Assembly (NCBI GenBank): GCA_013824055.1
Contig: PNNE01000102.1
Coordinates: forward strand, 1-5,134
DNA length: 5,134 nt
Source: Rhodobacter sp.
Lineage (GTDB): Bacteria; Pseudomonadota; Alphaproteobacteria; Rhodobacterales; Rhodobacteraceae
Reading direction: 5' to 3'
Below, one piece after another: positions 1 to 4,544 of the stretch; position 1 is the stretch's first letter; the number at the start of each line of letters is the position of its first letter. Position numbers and translations under genes: made by a program. Under the pieces are notes generated by a model that searched no databases, had not been told where the DNA came from, and saw nothing but the letters and a program-made list of their open reading frames with translations.

Positions 1-770
1 CCGGGGCCGCCGCCGAGGGTGACGTCTCCCCTCGCGGTCATGTCGGGGGTGTCGCAGGCGAGGAGGAGGTCGATCTGCAAGGCGATGGCGGGCTCAAGGG
101 CGGTGGCGGCGGGCAGCACGCCGCGGAGATTGTATTCCTCTTGCACCGACCAGACGAGGTGGAGGGTGGGGCCGGGTTTGCCCTGACGCGCTTCGGCCAG
201 TTTCAGCAGGACGGCGCAGCCCGCGCGGTCGTCGATCGAGGTGCCGGCGATGCGGCCGTTCGCCAGGTGAAGGGCGCGGGGGAGGTAGGTGACGGGGGTG
301 CCGATGCGGACGCCGGCGGCCTCGGCTTCGGCTTTGCTGGTGAAGCCGGCGTCGACGTAGAGGTCGGCGTAGGGGAGGACCTTGTATTTCTCCTCGGGGC
401 TGGTGGCGTGGTGGCTCTTGTTGGCGATCACGGCGGGAAGGTCGCCCTGGTCGGTGCAGATCAGGACCGCCTGGGCGGGCAGGGCGCGTTCCGGGACGCC
501 GCCGAGGCGTTCGAGGCGGATGAGGCCGGTGGGGTCCACCTTGCGGACGATGAAGCCGAGCTGGTCCATGTGGGTGAAGACCAGCACCGGCGGCAAGGCG
601 GGGTCGCCGGGAAGGGTGCAGGTCAGGTTGCCGAGGCGGTCGGAACGGTGGGTGAGGCCAAGGCTGTCAAGCTGCGCGGCGATGGCGGCGGCGACGCGGG
701 TCTCATGCCCGGCAAGGCCGGGGATCAGCATCAGTCGGGTGGTCAGGTCGGTGATCGAGGGCAGCGTCAT
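1..770 (-). CDS. M42-family metallopeptidase-like protein (FrvX/SgcX type), C-terminus beyond window edge
   Basis: An open frame of 256 codons runs without a stop from the ATG at 770-768 to the left edge; M42 proteins are usually about 340-360 residues, so roughly the last quarter is missing. It begins MTLPSITDLTTRLMLIPGLA and shows the M42 signatures in order: HMDQLG at 67-72 (first metal His), SIDDRAG at 179-184 (bridging-metal Asp), QEEYNLRG at 210-217 (general-base Glu followed by ligand Glu) and IALQID near 234 (another ligand Asp). The final ligand His expected near the C-terminus lies outside. The family comprises cytoplasmic, tetrahedral, di-metal aminopeptidases, but FrvX and SgcX members sit in sugar operons and their substrate is unclear. 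No signal peptide is visible. The start is set by the 4-base ATGA overlap with the upstream BtpA-like gene, so the two are co-transcribed and probably translationally coupled. Two motifs deviate from the common M42 forms (HxDEIG and QEEVGLRG), so peptidase activity is uncertain although the family assignment is firm. Confidence 0.9.
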   Translation of the reverse strand, partial: MTLPSITDLTTRLMLIPGLAGHETRVAAAIAAQLDSLGLTHRSDRLGNLTCTLPGDPALPPVLVFTHMDQLGFIVRKVDPTGLIRLERLGGVPERALPAQAVLICTDQGDLPAVIANKSHHATSPEEKYKVLPYADLYVDAGFTSKAEAEAAGVRIGTPVTYLPRALHLANGRIAGTSIDDRAGCAVLLKLAEARQGKPGPTLHLVWSVQEEYNLRGVLPAATALEPAIALQIDLLLACDTPDMTARGDVTLGGGP

Positions 771-1579
771 TTCCCGCCCCGTGCCGCGCGGGCGCGGGCC
801 ATGAAATCGGCGGCGCGGTCGGGGTCGACGGCGGCCCAGGTGTCTCCGCCGTGTTTCAGGGCGGACCCCACGATGCAGCCATCGGCCACGGCGAGGACAT
901 CGGCGACGGTGGCGTGCCTGACGCCGGTATTGGCCAGGACGGGGGTGGTGGGCAACACGCGCTTGACGGCTTCGAGGTCCTCCATCCGCGCGGCTTCGCC
1001 GGTGATCGCGCCCGAGACGAGGACAGCGTCGGGGATCGAGGAGAAGACGGCGGAGCGCGCGCGGTCGGGCAAGGGGCGGCGGTCAAGGCTGTCGGCGAAC
1101 TCGGCCGAGACGTTGTAGAGGCGCGCGACGCCTCCGGCGCCAAGGCGCTGGGCATAGCGGACGGCGGCGCCTGCGTCGGGGGCCCAGATGCCCATGTCCG
1201 AGGCATAGGTGCCGGTGAAGATCTCGCGCACGAAGGCGGCGCCGGTGGCGGCGGCGACGGCGAAGCTGGACATCGGGTCCCACAACACGTTGACGCCGAA
1301 GGGCACGGTGATCTCGTCCCGCAGGCGACCGATGACATAGGCCATCGTGGTGGAGGTGGCGGTATCGACGCGCAGCTCGTAGGGGCGGTCGTTCTCGTTG
1401 CCGAACATCACCGCGTCGAAGCCGGCGGCCTGTAGCGCATGCAGATCGGCGCGGGCGGAGGCAAGGATGCCCTCGACCCCGGCCTGGGCATCATGCAGCG
1501 GCGCGCCGGGCGAGGCCCCGAGATGCACCATGGCGATGACGGGTTTGCGGTCCCCGAAGACAGCTTGAAAGCGCGACAT
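767..1579 (-). CDS. BtpA/SgcQ-family TIM-barrel protein
   Basis: This 270-residue protein matches the usual BtpA family length. The family hallmarks are visible in order: PVIAMVHLGASPGAP at 13-27, the GFDAVMFGNENDRPY segment at 53-67 (family form: a GxDxxxxEN core), VPFGVNVLWDP at 92-102, FVREIFTGTYASDMGI at 116-131, VLVSGAITG at 186-194, and a C-terminal TIM-barrel phosphate-loop-like stretch (VLANTGVRH, then GCIVGSALKHGGDTW at 234-248). The family is named after cyanobacterial BtpA, implicated in photosystem I accumulation; bacterial members such as E. coli SgcQ sit in sugar operons and have no settled reaction. The start ATG at 1579 has a good Shine-Dalgarno, AGGGGGA at 1590-1584. It is first in a two-gene unit with the M42-like gene and diverges from the aldo/keto reductase. 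Phosphosugar or nucleotide-like ligand binding is an inference from the fold. The family call is firm; the function is unknown. Confidence 0.93.
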   Translation of the reverse strand: MSRFQAVFGDRKPVIAMVHLGASPGAPLHDAQAGVEGILASARADLHALQAAGFDAVMFGNENDRPYELRVDTATSTTMAYVIGRLRDEITVPFGVNVLWDPMSSFAVAAATGAAFVREIFTGTYASDMGIWAPDAGAAVRYAQRLGAGGVARLYNVSAEFADSLDRRPLPDRARSAVFSSIPDAVLVSGAITGEAARMEDLEAVKRVLPTTPVLANTGVRHATVADVLAVADGCIVGSALKHGGDTWAAVDPDRAADFMARARAARGGK

Positions 1580-1583
1580 GTGA

Positions 1584-1590
1584 TCCCCCT
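1584..1590 (-). promoter_or_regulatory. Shine-Dalgarno of the BtpA-like gene
   Basis: Minus-strand AGGGGGA lies four bases before the ATG at 1579-1577. The whole initiation region (AGGGGGATCACATG) matches that of the UxaA-type gene (AGGGGGATCTCATG) at 13 of 14 bases. Confidence 0.7.
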
Positions 1591-1617
1591 GCGCAGGTCA
1601 GGCTAGCGCGAAAGAAG

Positions 1618-1646
1618 TTGGACGGGAAGATGGATCATACTAGCAT
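1618..1646 (+). promoter_or_regulatory. Predicted sigma-70-type promoter of the aldo/keto reductase
   Basis: TTGGAC (1618-1623) as the -35 and TAGCAT (1641-1646) as the -10 are separated by exactly 17 bases. Transcription would start near 1653, giving a short leader that carries the GGAGG at 1658-1662. The -10 lies inside the candidate operator at 1636-1651, so a bound repressor would occlude it. This is pattern matching only. Confidence 0.45.
1634..1639 (-). promoter_or_regulatory. Predicted -10 box of the btpA-like/M42 operon
   Basis: The minus strand reads TATGAT here, 5 of 6 matches to TATAAT. No convincing -35 is seen 15-18 bases upstream, so this promoter may need an activator or have a weak -35. 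It overlaps the edge of the candidate operator and is back-to-back with the plus-strand promoter. Confidence 0.35.
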
Positions 1647-1651
1647 GTCAG
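1636..1651. promoter_or_regulatory. Candidate GntR operator, copy 1 (between btpA-like and aldo/keto reductase genes)
   Basis: The sequence is CATACTAGCATGTCAG. It matches copy 2 at 4478-4493 (CATGCTAACATGTTAG) at 13 of 16 bases, all three differences being transitions. The right-hand 12 bases (CTAGCATGTCAG) form an imperfect palindrome around CATG. It is an AT-rich island in GC-rich surroundings, overlaps the predicted -10 boxes on both strands, and so could control both divergent units. That the FCD regulator encoded at 3740-4480 binds here is an inference from its neighbourhood and the shared motif. Confidence 0.6.
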
Positions 1652-1657
1652 CGTCAT

Positions 1658-1662
1658 GGAGG
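1658..1662 (+). promoter_or_regulatory. Shine-Dalgarno that decides the aldo/keto reductase start
   Basis: GGAGG ends six bases before the ATG at 1669-1671, a normal spacing. It abuts the in-frame ATG at 1663 with no spacing, so 1669 is the better start. Starting further upstream (TTG 1618, ATG 1630, ATG 1645) would place the operator and -10 inside the gene. Confidence 0.7.
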
Positions 1663-1668
1663 ATGCGC

Positions 1669-2691
1669 ATGCTGGCCACAAGACACTGGGATCGGCTGGG
1701 AAACGGGGGGCTGACCTTCACCGAACTGGGCTTTGGCGCGGCGCCTTTGGGCAACCTGTTCCGGGCGCTGACCGACGCCGAGGCGCATGCGGTGCTGGAG
1801 GCGGCCTGGGCGGGCGGCGTGCGCTATTTCGACACCGCGCCGCTTTACGGGCTTGGGCTGTCGGAGACGCGGTTGAACCGGCTTTTGCGGGACAAGCCGA
1901 GGGATGAGTATGTGCTGTCCAGCAAGGTCGGGCGGCTTTTGCAGGCGGTGCCGCCGGGCCAGGGCGACGGGGCGGGCAAGTGGGTCGACGTGCCCTCGCG
2001 CAAGGAAATCTACGACTACAGCTATGACGGCACGATGCGCAGCCTGGAGTTTTCGCTGGAACGGCTGGGGGTGGACCGGATCGACGTGCTTTATGCCCAT
2101 GATCTGGACATCTTCAATCACGGCACGCAGGACGCCCTTCTGGCGCGGCTGGACGACTTCATGGCGGGCGGCTACCGGGCACTTGTTGCGTTGCGCGATC
2201 AGGGGGTGATCCGCGCCTTTGGCGGCGGGATCAACGAATGGCAGCCCTGCCAGTGGCTGCTGGAGCGGGGCGACTTCGACATCTTTCTGCTGGCGGGCCG
2301 CTATACCCTGCTGGAGCAGGAGGCGGTGGAGAGCTTTCTGCCCCTGTGCCAGCAACGCGGCGTCGGGATCGTGGTGGGCGGGCCGTACAATTCGGGGATT
2401 CTGGCGACCGGGCCACGGCCGGGCGCGCATTGGAATTACGCACCGGCGCCGGACTGGGTGCTGACCAGGGCCGCGCGGTTGCAGGAGCTGTGCAAGGCGC
2501 ACGGGGTGCGGCTGGTCGATGCGGCCTTCCAGTTCCCGCTGCGGCATCCGTCGGTGGTCTCGGTGATCCCCGGCGGGCAGGGGCTGGCAGAGATGGCGTC
2601 GAACCTGGCGGCGGCCAAGGCGACGATTCCTGAGGCGCTGTGGAAAGACCTGCGGGCCGAGGGGCTTCTGAGGCTGGACGCGCCGAGCTGA
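1669..2691 (+). CDS. Aldo/keto reductase, D-threo-aldose 1-dehydrogenase (L-fucose dehydrogenase)/pyridoxal 4-dehydrogenase type
   Basis: From ATG 1669 the product is 340 residues, normal for this AKR subgroup. A single (alpha/beta)8 AKR domain fills the chain. The opening LTFTELGFGAAPLGNLF (15-31) is typical. The catalytic tetrad is complete: Asp55 and Tyr60 in YFDTAPLYG, Lys86 in SSKVGR and His144 in YAHDLD. Near the C-terminus, VVSVIPGGQGLAEMASNL (296-313) is the cofactor-phosphate/adenine region. Characterised relatives oxidise C1 of L-fucose, D-arabinose or L-galactose to the lactone, or pyridoxal, using NAD(P)+, in the cytoplasm. With a UxaA-type dehydratase and a sugar isomerase nearby, an aldose-to-aldonolactone step is the more likely role; the exact sugar cannot be read from the sequence. 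The gene is monocistronic within the window: it diverges from the btpA-like operon and converges on the isomerase gene across an 86-base gap. A longer in-frame extension back to TTG 1618 exists but is disfavoured by the Shine-Dalgarno at 1658-1662 and the operator. Confidence 0.93.
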   Translation: MLATRHWDRLGNGGLTFTELGFGAAPLGNLFRALTDAEAHAVLEAAWAGGVRYFDTAPLYGLGLSETRLNRLLRDKPRDEYVLSSKVGRLLQAVPPGQGDGAGKWVDVPSRKEIYDYSYDGTMRSLEFSLERLGVDRIDVLYAHDLDIFNHGTQDALLARLDDFMAGGYRALVALRDQGVIRAFGGGINEWQPCQWLLERGDFDIFLLAGRYTLLEQEAVESFLPLCQQRGVGIVVGGPYNSGILATGPRPGAHWNYAPAPDWVLTRAARLQELCKAHGVRLVDAAFQFPLRHPSVVSVIPGGQGLAEMASNLAAAKATIPEALWKDLRAEGLLRLDAPS

Positions 2692-2696
2692 GGGAC

Positions 2697-2764
2697 CTCC
2701 TCGTGCGCCTTCGGCTTCTCGTCGGTGGACTGCCCCAGCGAGGAGCGCCGAAGGCGACGACGAG
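2697..2764. terminator. Large imperfect hairpin in the convergent gap, candidate bidirectional terminator
   Basis: The perfect core is CGCCTTCGGC at 2706-2715 pairing with GCCGAAGGCG at 2747-2756. The stem extends outward to 2697/2764 with one bulged G (2705) and one C-C mismatch (2700/2761), about 17 pairs in all, and partial pairing continues inward. It fills most of the gap between two convergent stops (2691 and 2778). Neither side has a T-tract, so intrinsic termination may be weak, or it may act as a 3'-end stabiliser or be a dispersed intergenic palindrome. Confidence 0.5.
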
Positions 2765-2777
2765 CGGCCCCCGGAGC

Positions 2778-3743
2778 CTATTCGCCGTAGAGCGCCGCCA
2801 TCACGATGCGCGTCGCAGTGGCGGCGTCCTGCCGGGCCTGAGCCGCTGACAGATCGGCGTTGCCGGCCAGCGACTGCGCAATGGCGCGCAACCGGTCAGT
2901 GACGGCGATGTTCGCCCGCGCCTCGGCCACCGGATCGGTGCCGCCGTGGTCGGGGAAAGTGTCGAAGTAGATCACCCCGTCATAGCCCAGGCGGTCGAGC
3001 GCCACGAACAGCTCGACCGTCTGCACGGGATGCACGGACCCGGCGATCAGCCCGTCGTCGCGCTTGCCGTAGCCGTCGTTCAGATGGACGCCGAGGATGC
3101 GGCTTTTCCGCCCCGCCAGCATCGCGGCGCGGGCCGGCATCTCTCCGGCAAAGAGCATGTGGCAGAAGTCGAGCGTGACGCCGGTGTTGGGGCGGGCGAC
3201 CTCGGCCAGGGCCAGAAGCGTGGTGGTCATGTCCGGCATCACGACATGGGCGCGGGGTTCGTTGGGCTTGTATTCGATGGCGATGTCGATGGCGGGGTTG
3301 TGGTCGGCGACCTCGGCAATCGCGGCAATGCTGTCGTCCCACTGGCGCGCGTGATCGGCCTGGAAGGAATAGTCGAACCCGTCCTGCCCGAGCCACAGCG
3401 TCATCAGCCGCCCGCCCATCGCGGCCACAGCGTCGATCCCGCGTCTGGTCAGGTCGATGGCGGCGCGGCGGGTGGCGGGGTCGGGGTGGCTGAACGCCCC
3501 CAGCCGGAAGCCGGGGTCGGTGTAATAGCGCATCGCCAACCCGTTCAGCGCCATGCCAGCGTCAGCAAGGATGCGCGACAGTTCGGCCGGAGCGTGATGG
3601 TCGAAATGGTCGGGGAAGTTCAGGTCGGCGGCATCAAGCCCCCCCACCTGGCCCGCCGCGGCGATCATCTGGGCGACGGTGTCGCCCCTGGTCCTGAACG
3701 CGTTCAGCCGGGTTGCGTAGCGCGGGCGGTTGGGAAGCCTCAT
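2778..3743 (-). CDS. Xylose/rhamnose-isomerase-like TIM-barrel sugar isomerase/epimerase
   Basis: The 321-residue product has the AP-endonuclease-2/xylose-isomerase-like TIM barrel. The four metal ligands expected for this fold are all visible: Glu157 in IAIEYKPNEPR, Asp192 in GVTLDFCHM, His220 in LGVHLND and Asp261 in IYFDTFPD. MTLWLGQDGFDY (114-125) resembles the substrate-loop segment of xylose isomerases, and KPNEPR is typical of free-sugar isomerases of the xylose/rhamnose isomerase group. It is shorter than Pseudomonas-type L-rhamnose isomerase (about 430 residues), so the substrate may differ. The expected reaction is a metal-dependent aldose-ketose isomerisation or an epimerisation in the cytoplasm. 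Its ATG (3743-3741) overlaps the stop of the upstream GntR gene in an ATGA, so it is co-transcribed with, and probably coupled to, its regulator. A C-terminal helical tail (about 275-321) follows the barrel. The fold and ligands are clear; the substrate is not known. Confidence 0.88.
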   Translation of the reverse strand: MRLPNRPRYATRLNAFRTRGDTVAQMIAAAGQVGGLDAADLNFPDHFDHHAPAELSRILADAGMALNGLAMRYYTDPGFRLGAFSHPDPATRRAAIDLTRRGIDAVAAMGGRLMTLWLGQDGFDYSFQADHARQWDDSIAAIAEVADHNPAIDIAIEYKPNEPRAHVVMPDMTTTLLALAEVARPNTGVTLDFCHMLFAGEMPARAAMLAGRKSRILGVHLNDGYGKRDDGLIAGSVHPVQTVELFVALDRLGYDGVIYFDTFPDHGGTDPVAEARANIAVTDRLRAIAQSLAGNADLSAAQARQDAATATRIVMAALYGE

Positions 3744-4480
3744 GGCCGTCCCGGCGGGGAAAAGAGTTCGGGGTGGGCGCGCTCCAGCGGCTGGAGATAG
3801 GTCAGGAGCTGGCGCAGGTGATGCTGGACGGCCAGGCGGGCGGCCAGAGGATCGCGGGCCTCGAACGCCGCAAGGATCGCGCGGTGTTCGTCCAGCGTCG
3901 CCTGCATCCGGCCTGCCACCGGCAGGATCAGCTGGCGCGCGCGGTGCACCGACAGCCAGGCGGTCTGCGAGACCTGGGGCAGGCGGGGAAAGCCGGTGAA
4001 GGAGAGCATCATCTCGTGCATCTGGCCGTCCAGGGCCATGAAGCCCTGGGCATCGCCTTCGGCCACCAGCGCCTCTTGCATCCGGACATTGCGGCGCAGG
4101 TCGCGCAGCTGGTCCTCGGCTATGATCGGGGCGACAAGCTCGGCCGCGGCGACCTCGATCGCCTCGCGGATGAAGGCGCCCTCGCGGATGTCGGTCATCG
4201 ACAGCCGGGTGACGAAGGTCCCGGCCTGGGGCACCACGTCCACCAGCCCGTCCGCGGCGAGCCTGGCCACCGCATCGGCGACGGGGCTGCGCGAGACGCC
4301 GAGGCGGTCACAGATCTCGGGCTTGCGGATGATGTCGCCGGGGCGGAAGGCCAGCGTGAGGATCGCGTGCTTCAGGCTGTGGTAGACCCGTTGCCCGAGC
4401 GAACCCTGGAACCGCTCCAGCGGCAAAAGCCGGGATGCGCCATTCTGGTCTTGTGATCCGGTCGGGGGAACTTGTAGCAT
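3740..4480 (-). CDS. GntR-family transcriptional regulator, FadR subfamily with FCD domain
   Basis: The 246-residue product has a winged helix-turn-helix at about 28-94 (LGQRVYHSLKHAILT, then PEICDRLGVSRSPVADAVARL with the recognition helix at about 63-75, wing VVPQAGTFV) and an all-helical FCD ligand domain at about 100-230. FCD metal-site residues are present: Asp151 and His155 (DGQMH), His199 (DEHRAIL) and His221 (QHHLRQ); Arg105 in FIREAIE fits the usual effector contact. Such regulators commonly repress sugar-acid catabolism and are released by the acid or a related intermediate. It diverges from the UxaA-type dehydratase and overlaps the downstream isomerase by four bases. The ATG at 4480 lacks a Shine-Dalgarno and overlaps the candidate operator; the predicted transcription start lies on this ATG, suggesting leaderless translation. 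An alternative TTG at codon 19 would still keep the whole DNA-binding domain, so the exact start is less certain than the gene. Confidence 0.93.
   Translation of the reverse strand: MLQVPPTGSQDQNGASRLLPLERFQGSLGQRVYHSLKHAILTLAFRPGDIIRKPEICDRLGVSRSPVADAVARLAADGLVDVVPQAGTFVTRLSMTDIREGAFIREAIEVAAAELVAPIIAEDQLRDLRRNVRMQEALVAEGDAQGFMALDGQMHEMMLSFTGFPRLPQVSQTAWLSVHRARQLILPVAGRMQATLDEHRAILAAFEARDPLAARLAVQHHLRQLLTYLQPLERAHPELFSPPGRP
4451..4480 (+). promoter_or_regulatory. Predicted promoter of the UxaA-type dehydratase
   Basis: TTGTGA (4451-4456) and TAGCAT (4475-4480) are spaced by 18 bases; the -10 hexamer is identical to that predicted for the aldo/keto reductase. Transcription would begin around 4487, inside the CTAACATGTTAG palindrome, leaving a leader of about 58 bases. 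The -35 lies within the start of the regulator gene. Confidence 0.4.
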
Positions 4481-4493
4481 GCTAACATGTTAG
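4475..4493. promoter_or_regulatory. Candidate GntR operator, copy 2 (between regulator and UxaA-type gene)
   Basis: TAGCATGCTAACATGTTAG contains two overlapping perfect palindromes: TAGCATGCTA (4475-4484) and CTAACATGTTAG (4482-4493). Bases 4478-4493 match copy 1 at 1636-1651 in 13 of 16 positions. The site covers the predicted -10 boxes of both divergent promoters and the regulator's start codon, an ideal position for autorepression and co-repression. The dyad has CATG at its centre rather than the GT-N-AC arrangement often seen for GntR proteins, so the binding partner is an inference. Confidence 0.68.
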
Positions 4494-4514
4494 ACGTGGC
4501 GGCCCGCCTGTCAA
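4487..4514 (-). promoter_or_regulatory. Predicted promoter of the GntR regulator-isomerase operon
   Basis: On the minus strand, TTGACA (4514-4509, a perfect -35) and TAACAT (4492-4487) are separated by 16 bases. With the usual six bases after the -10, transcription starts at 4480, the A of the regulator's ATG. The -10 lies entirely within the palindrome at 4482-4493. Confidence 0.6.
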
Positions 4515-4532
4515 GGAACGACACGCGGTGCG

Positions 4533-4540
4533 AAGGGGGA
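4533..4540 (+). promoter_or_regulatory. Shine-Dalgarno of the UxaA-type gene
   Basis: AAGGGGGA ends four bases before the ATG at 4545-4547, supporting that start. The context is nearly the same as the initiation region of the btpA-like gene. Confidence 0.7.
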
Positions 4541-4544
4541 TCTC

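Noticed and set aside
767..770. Possible frameshift or gene fusion between the BtpA-like and M42-like genes
   Set aside because: Each has a complete, normal terminus at the junction, and an ATGA overlap is an ordinary coupled operon junction.
141..1118. Long plus-strand open frame opposite the M42-like and BtpA-like genes
   Set aside because: Low-complexity Gly/Ala/Val/Asp-rich translation with no family motif; it spans two real minus-strand genes and is an expected by-product of GC-biased third positions.
1618..1668. N-terminal extension of the aldo/keto reductase from TTG 1618 or ATGs 1630, 1645 and 1663
   Set aside because: It would put the shared operator and -10 inside the coding region; GGAGG at 1658-1662 is correctly spaced for ATG 1669, and the homologous part of the protein starts just after it.
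1654..2547. Long minus-strand open frame opposite the aldo/keto reductase
   Set aside because: Rich in Pro, Arg, Gln and His with no recognisable domain, whereas the opposite strand encodes a complete AKR tetrad.
2946..3800. Plus-strand open frame opposite the isomerase, and the similar one at 3713-4456 opposite the regulator
   Set aside because: Both are antisense to genes with clear motifs, carry no motif of their own and lack convincing ribosome sites.
4485..4488. ATG at 4488-4486 (minus) as an alternative regulator start
   Set aside because: It is out of frame with the regulator and simply arises from the ACATGT centre of the palindrome.
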